A DNA stretch of 15,967 bases from Armatimonadota bacterium (GTDB lineage Bacteria > Armatimonadota > UBA5829): NCBI GenBank assembly GCA_023474015.1, contig JAMCYN010000013.1, forward strand, positions 1 through 15,967, written 5' to 3'. This document shows positions 1 to 7,965 of this stretch, in pieces. The notes beneath the pieces are model-generated. The model saw only the letters and a list, made by a program, of their open reading frames with translations. It did not search any database and had not been told where the DNA came from. The translations under genes were made by a program, and so were the position numbers. Every line of letters starts with the position of its first letter. Positions within the stretch are counted from its first letter, which is position 1.

Positions 1-857
1 AGCATGGCGGTCTTGGCCTTCTCGTCGACGGTAAAGTCGCGTTCCTTGGTGAGCCTGCGGACCACCTTGTCCATCTTATAATACATATCGCTGGAGCGGT
101 TGCCGGGGCCGGAGATGATGAGCGGGGTTCGGGCTTCATCAACGAGGATGCTGTCCACCTCGTCCACGATTGCGTAATTAAGCTCCCGCTGGACCAGCTC
201 TTCATTGCGGAACGCCATATTGTCGCGCAGATAGTCGAATCCGAACTCGTGGTTGGTGCCGTACGTGATATCGCACGCGTAGGCTTCCCGGCGGGTCACG
301 GGTCGCAGCTTGTCCCAGCCGTTGGGGTCCTCGGAGACATACTCCGGGTCGTAGACAAATGAGTTGCCGAAATTTCCAGACTCGGCGCTCTGGCCGTGGA
401 TCGAGCCGACCGTCAGCCCGAGCATGTCATATACGGGGCCGTTCCACACTGCGTCACGCTTGGAGAGGAAGTCGTTGACGGTGACCAGGTGCGCGCCCTT
501 GCCCTCCAGGGCGTTCAAATAGAGGGGCAGTGTGGCGACGAGGGTCTTTCCCTCACCGGTCTTCATCTCAGAGATTCGCCCCTGGTGAAGCACCATTCCG
601 CCGATCATCTGCACATCGAAATGCCGCAGGCCCAGCGTTCTTATGGCGGCCTCGCGCACGACCGCGAACGCCTCCACCAGCAGATCGTTAAGCTCAATGC
701 CTTCATCGAGCCGCATCCGAAACTCATCCGATTTGGCGCGAAGCTGGTCATTTGTCAGAGCCTTGATCTGAGGCTCGATGGCGTTGATCTTATCGGCTAC
801 CTTGCGAAACTGCTTTATCTCGCGTTCGTTGGCGCTAAAGAGCTTGAGGATGTCCAT
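1..857 (-). CDS. secA: Protein translocase ATPase SecA, N-terminal part (runs off the window edge)
   Basis: SecA is the cytoplasmic motor ATPase that pushes unfolded preproteins through the SecYEG channel. The first 285 codons are present; the gene continues past position 1. Visible are the Walker A motif MKTGEGKT (residues about 98-105), the DEAD-type Walker B region with VDEVDS followed by the SecA hallmark [11 protein letters not shown] (about 231-250), and [17 protein letters not shown] (about 198-214). An acidic, aromatic insertion lies at about residues 157-186, between GSIHGQ and the [11 protein letters not shown] block; comparable insertions occur in some SecA lineages and may help placement. 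ATG at 857 is chosen because GAAGGA precedes it with normal spacing and the product starts like typical SecA. A promoter at 982-1010 fits. The preprotein-binding and C-terminal domains lie outside the window. Confidence 0.97.
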   Translation of the reverse strand, partial: MDILKLFSANEREIKQFRKVADKINAIEPQIKALTNDQLRAKSDEFRMRLDEGIELNDLLVEAFAVVREAAIRTLGLRHFDVQMIGGMVLHQGRISEMKTGEGKTLVATLPLYLNALEGKGAHLVTVNDFLSKRDAVWNGPVYDMLGLTVGSIHGQSAESGNFGNSFVYDPEYVSEDPNGWDKLRPVTRREAYACDITYGTNHEFGFDYLRDNMAFRNEELVQRELNYAIVDEVDSILVDEARTPLIISGPGNRSSDMYYKMDKVVRRLTKERDFTVDEKAKTAM

Positions 858-981
858 TTGGGTTCCTTCGGTTGCTTCGGTTGCATGCAGCCGAAGCATC
901 AATATAAGCTAAAAAAGGGAAACGTCGGGCCGTTCCCGCAGCTTCCCAATCGACTCAAAACGTGGGTCCAATTATGTATGT

Positions 982-1010
982 ACGATATCACAAACACCCC
1001 AGGGTGTCAA
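982..1010 (-). promoter_or_regulatory. Sigma70-type promoter for secA, with a palindrome in its spacer
   Basis: Read on the minus strand, a perfect -35 TTGACA (1010-1005) is followed by a 17-nt spacer and an extended -10, TG-A-TATCGT (TATCGT at 987-982). The transcript would start about 120 nt upstream of the secA ATG. The spacer holds the palindrome ACACCC-CA-GGGTGT (994-1007), which could be an operator. The box match is seen directly; the function is inferred. Confidence 0.55.
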
Positions 1011-1026
1011 TCCGCCGAGCGTGTGG

Positions 1027-1161
1027 GGGTGCTTGTCAAATCTGGCGAAAACAGTTATTTCGGGAAACCCTTTTCCCGAAATGCCCCCGCTTACCGAGAA
1101 AGTATCGGGAAAAGGGTTTCCCGATACAACGGGCTCTGCTCCCCAGATTTGACACGCACCC
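1027..1161. repeat. Nested inverted-repeat element: 19-bp outer arms around two hairpins with complementary loops
   Basis: The outer arms are GGGTGCTTGTCAAATCTGG (1027-1045) and its inverse at 1143-1161, with one mismatch in 19. Inside lie two near-perfect hairpins. The left (1057-1082) has an 11-bp stem around CCCT. The right (1102-1127) has an 11-bp stem around AGGG. The loops are complementary, and the 20-base cores at 1060-1079 and 1105-1124 are exact reverse complements. The region can therefore fold as two separate hairpins, or as one long foldback. Both outer arms contain an outward-facing TTGACA. It could be a MITE-like element, a structured RNA or a protein-binding cruciform site. 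No target duplication is obvious. Confidence 0.85.
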
Positions 1162-1292
1162 AGCGGATGAGTGGGTGATCATGGTTCACCTCCAGTTCGA
1201 GAACGCATCGACCGAATATTATCAACGCACTATCACACCATGGCACGACCCGGAAGTTGTCGTGTCGGCCACCTCAAGTCATGGAGGCTGTT

Positions 1293-3278
1293 ATGAGGCT
1301 CGTCTCGCAGTGCTGGCCACTGGGAGTCAAGGTGTTTTTTGTATGCGTGGCATCGGCTTTTGTCGTCTCCTTTATCGCCACCGCCGTGTTGTACCATGGG
1401 GCGGGCCACTCGCTCCGGCAACAACTGCGCGACCATTTGAAGGCAGGCGCCTCCCTTATTACGCTGGAGGTGGACCCCGTTCTCCACGAGAAAATCAGAA
1501 CCAGGGCTGATCAGGCCTCCGATTCGTACCGCATCATCCAGAAAAGACTCAGGGCCGTGCGCAGAGCCTACTCGGGTATTCGCAACGTCTACACTATGCG
1601 CAAGACCGACAAGAAGAACACCTGGCAGTTCGTTGTGGACACCGACGGCGGCACCGATACTCCGGTGGGACTGGAATACGACGTCAGCGAGCTTCCCGAG
1701 ATGCAAAAAGCGTTCGACGGCCCCGCGGCCGATATGGAGCCAGCCACGGACAGATGGGGTACCTGGCTCTCGGGCTATGCTCCCATCAGAGATGCCAAAG
1801 GCCGCGCGGTCGCAATCCTCGGAATTGATGTTTCCCTAGCTCACCTGAAGCTCGAAGAGTCCAATCTCAGGGAGGCGGCGCTGTTGACATTTATCTACGG
1901 GTTCGTGCTCGCGGTAATCGCCAGCCTGCTCATAACCAGAGTCCTGCTCAACAAGGTTCAAGTCTTCAGCCGGGCGGCGGAGAGAGTGCGCGCCGGGGAT
2001 CTCGACTTTCAACTACCGGCCGCCGGGTCGCCTGAGATCAGGAAGTTCACTGAGGCGTTCAACAGCATGGTCGGCGGGCTGAAGATCAACCGTGACAGTC
2101 TGATGGAGCAGGCAACGCGCGACATGCTTACCGGTCTGTACAACCACGTCTATTTCCAGGAACGGCTCACGTCCGAGATCGAGAACGCCGCGAAGTATGG
2201 CCAGACCCTCTGCCTGCTGGTGCTCGATATCGATCACTTCAAGGGTTTCAACGACGCCTGGGGCTATTCCATTGGAGCAAGGGTGATAAGGCAGATGGCC
2301 GACCTGCTGCGGAGTTGTGTTGGACCCGGAGACATTCTCGCAAGATACGGCGGCGACGAGTTTGCCTTGATTCTGCCCGATACCGATATTGAAACCGGGC
2401 GGGCCGTCGCTGACAAGTTGAGACGCGCGATTGAGCGGCAGCAGTTCCGCACAGCCCTAATGGACGAGGTCTTGCCGGGCGACAGCGTGCCGGACGACCG
2501 CCAGGTCAGCGGAGTTACGGTAACAATCGGCCTGGTCGGCTATCCTGACAACCAACGAAGCCGGGACGGCCTTGTGATGGCCGCCGAGATCGCCCTGTGC
2601 CGCGGGAAGCATCAGTCGCGCAACAGCGTCTGCGTCTACGACGCGATGACCGACCAGGCGGACGATGAACTCGACCTCAACGAGCTTTACCAGGTTCTCC
2701 ACGACCCCAACGCGGCGGCGATTAAATCACTGGCAGCCGCGGTCGATGCCAAGGACCCGTATACCTGCGGCCACTCCGAGCGGGTGGCCCGATATGCCGT
2801 TATGATGGGTGAAGTGCTGCAGGAAAGCGCCGAGACCATTGATACGCTCAAGGTGGCGGGGCTGTTGCACGACCTTGGCAAGATCGGGGTGCCGGACTCG
2901 ATCCTTAGGAAAGCCGGCAGACTTACCGATGAGGAATTTGATACGGTGAAACAGCATCCATCAGTCGGCGGGAACATCCTGCGGCGCGCCCCACAGCTCG
3001 ACGTCATCATTCCCGCCGTGATTTCCCACCACGAGAGATGGGACGGCGCCGGCTATCCCCATGGGCTGCGCGGTTCATCGATTGCCCGGATGGCCCGAAT
3101 CCTGGCTGTTGCCGACGCGTTCGATGCAATGACCTCCGACCGCCCCTATCGAAAGGCCATGCCCTTGGAACAAGCGCTGAACGAGCTGCGCAAGAACGCC
3201 GGTGTGCAGTTCGACCCGGAGATAGTCGAAGCGTTCCTCATCGCCATTTCCTCTCAAGGACAGGCTCTGGCCGCATAG
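1293..3278 (+). CDS. Membrane cyclic-di-GMP enzyme: Cache-like sensor, HAMP, GGDEF and HD-GYP domains
   Basis: A 661-residue inner-membrane signalling protein. ATG at 1293 is chosen because GGAGG (1283-1287) sits 5 nt upstream; an in-frame ATG at 1281 and a TTG at 1257 lack such a site. Order: membrane segment (about 11-33), extracytoplasmic Cache/PDC-like sensor with GYAPIRD and AILGIDVS (about 35-185), second membrane segment (about 195-218), HAMP (about 220-268), GGDEF (about 275-455) and HD-GYP (about 475-661). HD-GYP is complete: HSERVARYA, HDLGKIGVPD, HHERWDGAGYP and DAFDAMTSDRPYR, so it should hydrolyse cyclic-di-GMP. The GGDEF domain keeps LTGL, DIDHFK and GGDEF (353-357) but has Ala at 329, where PleD-type cyclases have the guanine-contacting Asp (D344 in PleD), and lacks the RxxD inhibition site (GPGD instead). 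It is probably a net phosphodiesterase, with GGDEF perhaps a GTP sensor. Confidence 0.93.
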   Translation: MRLVSQCWPLGVKVFFVCVASAFVVSFIATAVLYHGAGHSLRQQLRDHLKAGASLITLEVDPVLHEKIRTRADQASDSYRIIQKRLRAVRRAYSGIRNVYTMRKTDKKNTWQFVVDTDGGTDTPVGLEYDVSELPEMQKAFDGPAADMEPATDRWGTWLSGYAPIRDAKGRAVAILGIDVSLAHLKLEESNLREAALLTFIYGFVLAVIASLLITRVLLNKVQVFSRAAERVRAGDLDFQLPAAGSPEIRKFTEAFNSMVGGLKINRDSLMEQATRDMLTGLYNHVYFQERLTSEIENAAKYGQTLCLLVLDIDHFKGFNDAWGYSIGARVIRQMADLLRSCVGPGDILARYGGDEFALILPDTDIETGRAVADKLRRAIERQQFRTALMDEVLPGDSVPDDRQVSGVTVTIGLVGYPDNQRSRDGLVMAAEIALCRGKHQSRNSVCVYDAMTDQADDELDLNELYQVLHDPNAAAIKSLAAAVDAKDPYTCGHSERVARYAVMMGEVLQESAETIDTLKVAGLLHDLGKIGVPDSILRKAGRLTDEEFDTVKQHPSVGGNILRRAPQLDVIIPAVISHHERWDGAGYPHGLRGSSIARMARILAVADAFDAMTSDRPYRKAMPLEQALNELRKNAGVQFDPEIVEAFLIAISSQGQALAA

Positions 3279-3299
3279 TTATCGCGCAGGTCACAGTAT

Positions 3300-3326
3300 G
3301 CTTCGGGAGGCTTTTTGCCCCGAAGC
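3300..3326 (+). terminator. Strong hairpin after the cyclic-di-GMP gene, terminator-like
   Basis: GCTTCGG (3300-3306) pairs with CCGAAGC (3320-3326), and an inner GGC/GCC closes a TTTTT loop, 21 nt after the stop codon. A clean U-tract does not follow (TTACCTTTATA), so it may act as an RNA 3' end stabiliser or a weak terminator. Confidence 0.4.
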
Positions 3327-3348
3327 TTACCTTTATACGAAGGGCTAA

Positions 3349-3391
3349 CGTCGGTGTAAAAAAGCTCTCCGACGCATCCGTGCACCCGACG
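3349..3391 (+). other. Leader region with alternative pairing before the 235-residue secreted protein gene
   Basis: CGTCGG at 3349-3354 can pair with CCGACG at 3369-3374 or with a second CCGACG at 3386-3391, giving two mutually exclusive 6-bp stems. It lies about 115 nt upstream of the next start codon. I see no known riboswitch core. The repeats are seen directly; a regulatory role is only a possibility. Confidence 0.25.
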
Positions 3392-3505
3392 CATATCTCA
3401 CTTCCCACCAAAAACATGACCATAGCCTCATCATACATGAAGGAGCAAAGCTCATCCGTGGTGAACTGAGCCTTAACTATTCACAACCCAAGGAGGAAAC
3501 CGAAA

Positions 3506-4213
3506 ATGCGTTATTTGTGCATCATCACCGCCGCCTTGCTTCTCGCCGGTTCCGCGTTTGCCGCCGACATCGTTTCGATGCCGACTGCAAACCAGATGAA
3601 GGCCGGCGAGTTCGATGCGGCCGCCTACTACTTCGGGCTGGACAATCCCTCGGCTGCTCCGCAGTACGTTCAGCTCCAGACACTCTACGTTGGCCTGACC
3701 GACAGGTTCGAGATCGATGTGCACCACGCCAATGTGGACAAGGATGAGGACTCGACCATTCTGGTCGGCAGCTTCAAGCTCTTGTCCGAGACGCAAGTGA
3801 AGCCGGACCTTGTGATCGGCTGCCGGAACATCGGCGGCACCGCGACCGCGCTCGACAACCCCGGCACCGGGCTCAACGAAAGGACCAAGAGCGAGAAGCG
3901 CTCCTACTTCCTTTCAGCCGCGAAGACGTTCTTTTTCAATCCCCTGATACCGGGCCCTCCGCTCGTTAGGGTGCATTTGAGCTTGGGCACCGAGGACTGG
4001 ACGCTCTTCGGCCAGAAGCGGCATCAGGGTATATTCGGCGGACTGCAGTTCCTTTTCCGTCCCGAACTGGGCCTGATTGTCCAGAACGACGGCCAGGACC
4101 TGATCACCGGCCTCTCTATTATGCCGAAGAATTCCGGGCTTACCATCAAGGGCGGAACCTACGGCGACCATTGGTGGACTGGGATTGCCTATAACAAGGC
4201 CATCAATCTGTAG
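3506..4213 (+). CDS. Small secreted, probably outer-membrane beta-barrel protein of unknown function
   Basis: A 235-residue protein with a clear Sec signal peptide (about residues 1-19, ending SAFA before ADIVSM). The start is fixed by AAGGAGG (3490-3496) 9 nt upstream of the ATG. The mature part has alternating hydrophobic and polar residues, with repeated short strands such as QTLYVGLTDRFEIDV, GIFGGLQFLFRPELGLIV and WWTGIAYNKAINL. These resemble small beta-barrel proteins, including YjbH-like or lipid-A-barrel-like folds. The QFLFRPELGLIVQNDGQD segment resembles barrel strands seen in uncharacterised proteins of environmental bacteria. The protein has no cysteine pairs or enzyme motifs that I recognise. 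It lies 227 nt after the cyclic-di-GMP gene on the same strand, but a strong hairpin lies between, so co-transcription is uncertain. Confidence 0.8.
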   Translation: MRYLCIITAALLLAGSAFAADIVSMPTANQMKAGEFDAAAYYFGLDNPSAAPQYVQLQTLYVGLTDRFEIDVHHANVDKDEDSTILVGSFKLLSETQVKPDLVIGCRNIGGTATALDNPGTGLNERTKSEKRSYFLSAAKTFFFNPLIPGPPLVRVHLSLGTEDWTLFGQKRHQGIFGGLQFLFRPELGLIVQNDGQDLITGLSIMPKNSGLTIKGGTYGDHWWTGIAYNKAINL

Positions 4214-4346
4214 AATCAGAAGTCGGACGTAAGAGGCAAAATCGCCTGGATCAACTGAGACGGCACCCACCACGGAATATGCGGTTCATACTGTGTGGTC
4301 CCCCATTCACACACTTTGGAGGGAGCATCCGGACTTGCGCTTCGCG

Positions 4347-4375
4347 TTGACGTTTGCATAAGGCTGTGCTAGCAT
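4347..4375 (+). promoter_or_regulatory. Sigma70-type promoter for the DUF4838 gene
   Basis: TTGACG (4347-4352), a 17-nt spacer and TAGCAT (4370-4375) match the consensus at 5/6 and 4/6. Transcription would begin near 4382, giving a leader of about 75 nt. This rules out an in-frame start at 4376, which would lie upstream of the transcript, and supports ATG at 4457. The leader can form GCTGCA/TGCAGC (4388-4393 with 4404-4409). Confidence 0.55.
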
Positions 4376-4456
4376 GTGGCGCTGATGGCTGCATACTCGT
4401 GTTTGCAGCGGGTAGTAATCAACGCTGTTGAGAGTGCGGGTCAGGAGAATCTCGGA

Positions 4457-6703
4457 ATGAAGTTACTGATGGTGGTGAGTGCGTGGCTGCTGGTGGGTGC
4501 CGTGCAGGCAGAGACGGCGGTAATAGTGAGCAGGGGCCGTTGTGACTATCGGATAGTGACTCCAGACGGGAAAAGCCCGGCAGTGGCATATGCGGCCAAG
4601 GAACTCCAGGGCTATCTCACGCAGATCACAGGCGTGCGGCTGCCCATCGTATCTGAAGCAGTGGCGGGCGATGGTCCCGCGTTTCTGCTGGGGCCGTGCG
4701 AGCGGAACACGAAGGCTGGGCTGGTCGGAGAAGCTGCCCGGCTCCGCGAAGACGGAGTGCTCATCAAGACCTTGGGCAACGACATTGCGCTGCTGGGTCA
4801 GAATGAACGCGGGAATCTCTACAGCGTCTACGTTCTGCTGGAGAAGTACCTGGGAGTCCGGTTCCTGGCCTGGGACTGCACGGTCGTCCCCAAGCGCGCT
4901 GAGCTGACACTGCCAGAGATCGCCTATTCCTACTCCCCTCCTTTCATGTACCGGGAGACTCTCTACTTCAACTCGTTCCCCAAAGAGATCGCCGCGCGGC
5001 AGAGGCTCAACGGTCCATATACGAAGTGCGACGCAAGTGTGGGAGGCAAGATTGAGTTCTACCCCTATGTTCACTCATTCCACGTTCTGATTCCGCCGGA
5101 GGAATATTTCAAAGATCATCCGGAGTATTTCGGGCTCCAGGCAGGCAAACGGGTTGCCGGGGATATTTTTGCTCAACTTTGCTTGACCAACCCGGACGTT
5201 CTCAGGCTCGCGAAGGAGAAGGTGCTGAACTGGATCGACAAGCACCCGGACATCCCCATCATCGATGTCTCCCAGAATGACGGCGACGGCGCGTGCGAGT
5301 GCGATAAATGCATGGCGGTCGTCAACGAGGAAGGCTCACAGCATGGGCCGATACTGAGATTCGTAAACGCCATTGCCGATGAGGTCGCGAAGAAGCACCC
5401 GGACAAGTGGGTCGAGACTTTGGCCTATGCCTATTCCGCGAAGCCGCCGGCAATCACCAAGCCGCGCGGCAACGTCATTATCCGCTTGTGCCACGTCGGG
5501 TGCTACTTCCACGGGTTCGAACAATGCGGGAGGGGCGCAAACCTCACCGGCTACATCAGCGAGTGGAGCAAACTAACCAAACGCATCTTCATCTGGCACT
5601 ACGCGACCAACTTCGGCCACTACATTGCCCCCAACCAGAACCTCGAGGGCTTGGCAAGAGACATCAAATACTACGGCTCCCAAGGGGTCAACGGGGTTAT
5701 GGTGCAATGCAACTACCAGGGCCCCGGGGGAGAGCTTGCGGAACTGCGCGAGTATCTCTCGGCCCAGCTAATGTGGGATCCGACGCAAGACCCAATGCAG
5801 ATAAGGACCGAGTTCTGCAACGGTTACTACGGCAAGGCCTCGGCTAACGTGTTGGAGTTCCTGGGGCTGATGGACAGGATATCCAAAGCCCCTGATGTGC
5901 ACGCATTCGGAGCGTGGGACCCCCAGAACACAGTATCTCCCCAGTTCGTCGAAGACTCCTTGAGGATTCTGGAACGGGCAAGAAGTGCCTCAGACTCCCG
6001 AGCTGTACGCAATCGGGTCGAGAAGCTGATGCTTCCATTCTGGTACATGCAGCTTACCTACTCGGCGAAGTACGGCCTGTCCGACAAACATGCCCCCTCG
6101 GTCTGGAAGCAGGCAAAGCGGGTGATAACCGACAACAAAATTACCCACGTAAGCGAAGCGTCCTGGGCGACCTGGGCGGCCGCAACGGAGTTGCGGTTCA
6201 AGCCTCTGTCGAAGGATGTAGTGTTGGATCTGACGCGGATCAGTCCCGTAAAGACAGTGGACTGCCTCAGTTTGCAGTTGGGCAGCGTTCAAAAGGAAGG
6301 GCGGTCTCTGCCGACGATCTTCCAGCACCCCAACGCAAAAGGCAACGCTGACGCGATCTACGAGTTGCCCCTGCCGAAGCTGCCGAAAGGCAAGAAATTG
6401 ATCATAAAGTTCGGCACGGTTGTAACCAACAAAACCCAGGACGGCGTGAGGTTCTCTATCTTGGTCGATGGTGCTGAACTCTGGAGTGAGAACAAGACGA
6501 TATTCGTCTTATCCGAGCAGGCTGCTCCAAAGTCTGCCCAGGACAGCATTCTTCCCAGTGCGAACCCATTCTCAGATCACGTTCTGGACCTGTCGGCCTA
6601 TGCAGGCAGGACAATCAGCTTGATCCTGCGGGTGAACGCGCTGGCTGATAACTCTTATGACTGGGCTAACTGGGTGGAGCCTAGGGTTGTGCTTGCAAAG
6701 TAG
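4457..6703 (+). CDS. Secreted DUF4838 (alpha-glucuronidase-like) carbohydrate-active protein
   Basis: A 748-residue exported protein. ATG at 4457 has AGGAG (4443-4447) 9 nt upstream, and from there the product begins with a classic signal peptide (MKLLMVVSAW, cleaved after VQA at about residue 18). Residues about 20-150 form the GH67-type N-terminal alpha/beta domain with AVAYAAKELQGYL and YSVYVLLEKYLGVRFL. Residues about 150-500 are the DUF4838 barrel, with HPEYFGL, SQNDGDGACECDKC and ILRFVNAIADEV. Residues about 590-748 look like a beta-sandwich carbohydrate-binding type module ending VLDLSAYAGRTISLIL and DWANW. DUF4838 proteins are relatives of alpha-glucuronidases and are presumed to act on acidic or complex polysaccharides, but substrate and catalytic residues are not established from sequence alone. 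It has its own promoter and terminator, so it is monocistronic. Confidence 0.9.
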   Translation: MKLLMVVSAWLLVGAVQAETAVIVSRGRCDYRIVTPDGKSPAVAYAAKELQGYLTQITGVRLPIVSEAVAGDGPAFLLGPCERNTKAGLVGEAARLREDGVLIKTLGNDIALLGQNERGNLYSVYVLLEKYLGVRFLAWDCTVVPKRAELTLPEIAYSYSPPFMYRETLYFNSFPKEIAARQRLNGPYTKCDASVGGKIEFYPYVHSFHVLIPPEEYFKDHPEYFGLQAGKRVAGDIFAQLCLTNPDVLRLAKEKVLNWIDKHPDIPIIDVSQNDGDGACECDKCMAVVNEEGSQHGPILRFVNAIADEVAKKHPDKWVETLAYAYSAKPPAITKPRGNVIIRLCHVGCYFHGFEQCGRGANLTGYISEWSKLTKRIFIWHYATNFGHYIAPNQNLEGLARDIKYYGSQGVNGVMVQCNYQGPGGELAELREYLSAQLMWDPTQDPMQIRTEFCNGYYGKASANVLEFLGLMDRISKAPDVHAFGAWDPQNTVSPQFVEDSLRILERARSASDSRAVRNRVEKLMLPFWYMQLTYSAKYGLSDKHAPSVWKQAKRVITDNKITHVSEASWATWAAATELRFKPLSKDVVLDLTRISPVKTVDCLSLQLGSVQKEGRSLPTIFQHPNAKGNADAIYELPLPKLPKGKKLIIKFGTVVTNKTQDGVRFSILVDGAELWSENKTIFVLSEQAAPKSAQDSILPSANPFSDHVLDLSAYAGRTISLILRVNALADNSYDWANWVEPRVVLAK

Positions 6704-6756
6704 ATGGCTTCGTACCGCCTACGCCCAGGAAATGTAATTTGCGGCCATTTTAGGGG

Positions 6757-6786
6757 GTTGTGAGTGGCGAGTTATGCGTTGTGAGT
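6757..6786 (+). repeat. Nine-base direct repeat GTTGTGAGT, two copies
   Basis: GTTGTGAGT occurs at 6757-6765 and 6778-6786, with GCGAGTTATGC between. Either copy can pair with the single ACTCACAAC at 6793-6801. It looks like the remnant of a short-period low-complexity repeat in the space between two convergent genes. Confidence 0.6.
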
Positions 6787-6822
6787 CAAGAAACTCACAA
6801 CGCACAACACACAACGTTTTTT
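6776..6822 (+). terminator. Terminator of the DUF4838 gene, with overlapping alternative stems
   Basis: GCGTTGTGAGT (6776-6786) pairs perfectly with ACTCACAACGC (6793-6803) around a 6-nt loop. A second CACAACG at 6809-6815 can pair with CGTTGTG (6777-6783) and is followed directly by TTTTTT (6816-6821), the usual form of an intrinsic terminator. The convergent neighbour's stop codon (6821-6823) shares the T-run. Confidence 0.6.
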
Positions 6823-7924
6823 AGAAGCTAAGCATTCTTGAAATCATACTCGGCGCCTTGTTCGAGAACGCGAAGTTAAGTCCCGCGACCTGAACGCCCC
6901 AAGCGAAACCGCTGCCGGTATAGCCGCCCCGCAGAGCGAACTTATTGGTGATATTCCACTCGCCGCCCATCCGGAGCAGGGTATTCTGGCTGTATGCCTT
7001 GTTGATATTCACCAGGTCCACTGCATACCTGAAGCGCGCATTCGGCTGAGAAGCTATACCCGCGCTATACATTATCGGGGTGGACATCCCGGCAAGGCCG
7101 GCGTCAATGGCGTTGTTAACCACGAGGCCAAACTGAACGATCGAGTTGCGAGGCTGTAAAACGAAGCCCAGGTCTGCTCCAAAGCCGTTATCCTTCTGAC
7201 GCGGTTGTTCCGTCGCGGCGAGAGAAAGGTCGGTTCCGGAGGCGGTCGCCCCGATGTTCCACGTGCGGACATCGCTGTGCAGCAATCTCATTTTGGTGCC
7301 GACCCACAACGTACCATTGCGCGTCCCAAAGCCCCGCCCATATGATACGGCAGGCAGTGAGTATACATACTGCCCGGTGACGGTCGCGCTATCGGCGAGG
7401 CTGCTTGCATAGGTCGAGACGTCAGATGCGCTGGCGGTGGGAATGAGCCCCGCCGCTACCAGCCCCGTGACAGTCGTCGGATGTCCGGCGTTTACCCACG
7501 CCTGAAACGCCGCCGCCGGATTGATTATTCCCTGAGCCTCGCCCTCGGCGGTGACGCCGAACCGGCCGGTGAAGCCGGTCACGAAGCCGATATTAAGCGT
7601 GGTCCGCTGCTTTCCAAAGTCCTCGGCCAGTTGGATGGCATCCGTGGTGTCGGTGCTGCTGACCTCGGAGGTCCTGCTTCGCAGGTCGCCCAACGAAGCG
7701 CCTGTGGTACTGAGATCGAAGCTGGGGAAGACGAACTGGAAGTTTCTTCCGCCCGCCGCGCCCGCCGCCGGGTTGATCACCGATGCGGTGGTCGCATCAT
7801 CCGTGAACGCCAATCCCGCGCCGCCCATGCCGATAAATCGAGCATAGCTGCCGAAATTGATGTCGCTCGCGCCGGCCATCGTGGCGAACGCAAGCACAAT
7901 CAAAACTGCGCATAGAACCTTCAT
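6821..7924 (-). CDS. Outer-membrane beta-barrel protein, PorV/TraF-like (OMPP1 superfamily type)
   Basis: A 367-residue secreted protein. The reading frame stays open to 8107, but ATG at 7924 is chosen because AGGAGG lies 5 nt upstream and the product then begins with a signal peptide (MKVLCAVLIVL, cleaved near AGA-SD, about residue 19). The mature N-terminus FIGMGGAGLAFTDDATTASVINPAA matches the motif shared by PorV, FadL-type and TraF-annotated barrel proteins, where a small N-terminal segment plugs or folds over the barrel. The rest alternates beta strands and loops (GADLGFVLQ, FALRGGYTGS, GLNFAFS). The last residue is Phe, as in many outer-membrane proteins recognised by BAM. The ligand is unknown. 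'TraF' in database names need not mean conjugation; there are no conjugation genes here. It is convergent with the DUF4838 gene. Confidence 0.82.
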   Translation of the reverse strand: MKVLCAVLIVLAFATMAGASDINFGSYARFIGMGGAGLAFTDDATTASVINPAAGAAGGRNFQFVFPSFDLSTTGASLGDLRSRTSEVSSTDTTDAIQLAEDFGKQRTTLNIGFVTGFTGRFGVTAEGEAQGIINPAAAFQAWVNAGHPTTVTGLVAAGLIPTASASDVSTYASSLADSATVTGQYVYSLPAVSYGRGFGTRNGTLWVGTKMRLLHSDVRTWNIGATASGTDLSLAATEQPRQKDNGFGADLGFVLQPRNSIVQFGLVVNNAIDAGLAGMSTPIMYSAGIASQPNARFRYAVDLVNINKAYSQNTLLRMGGEWNITNKFALRGGYTGSGFAWGVQVAGLNFAFSNKAPSMISRMLSF

Positions 7925-7965
7925 GATTCCCTCCTGTGAAGAGTCGCGGAGTGTTCTTAACTTGC

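Larger units (their letters stand above)
858..1292. other. Gene-free divergent region between secA and the cyclic-di-GMP gene
   Basis: These 435 bases separate two divergent genes. They contain the secA promoter (982-1010) and a 135-bp nested inverted repeat (1027-1161). Reading frames are open here on the plus strand, but they extend out of antisense secA or overlap the next gene in another frame, have no ribosome site and resemble no protein I know. I found no convincing promoter for the rightward gene in the remaining 130 bases. Confidence 0.7.

Noticed and set aside
396..1510. Long open frames on the plus strand, 396-1178 and 962-1510
   Set aside because: They run antisense to secA, across the inverted repeat, or overlap the cyclic-di-GMP gene in another frame. 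They lack ribosome sites and familiar protein features.
3279..3505. Cyclic-di-GMP (GEMM-type) riboswitch upstream of the secreted protein
   Set aside because: Attractive by context, but I could not align the conserved core and tetraloop pairing; only generic hairpins are seen.
4376..4456. Upstream start of the DUF4838 protein at 4376
   Set aside because: It would lie at the -10 box of the promoter, before the transcript begins, and would place 27 residues before the signal peptide.
6821..7924. Conjugation gene because the family is often named TraF
   Set aside because: No other conjugation genes are present, and the motif belongs to a broad outer-membrane barrel family.
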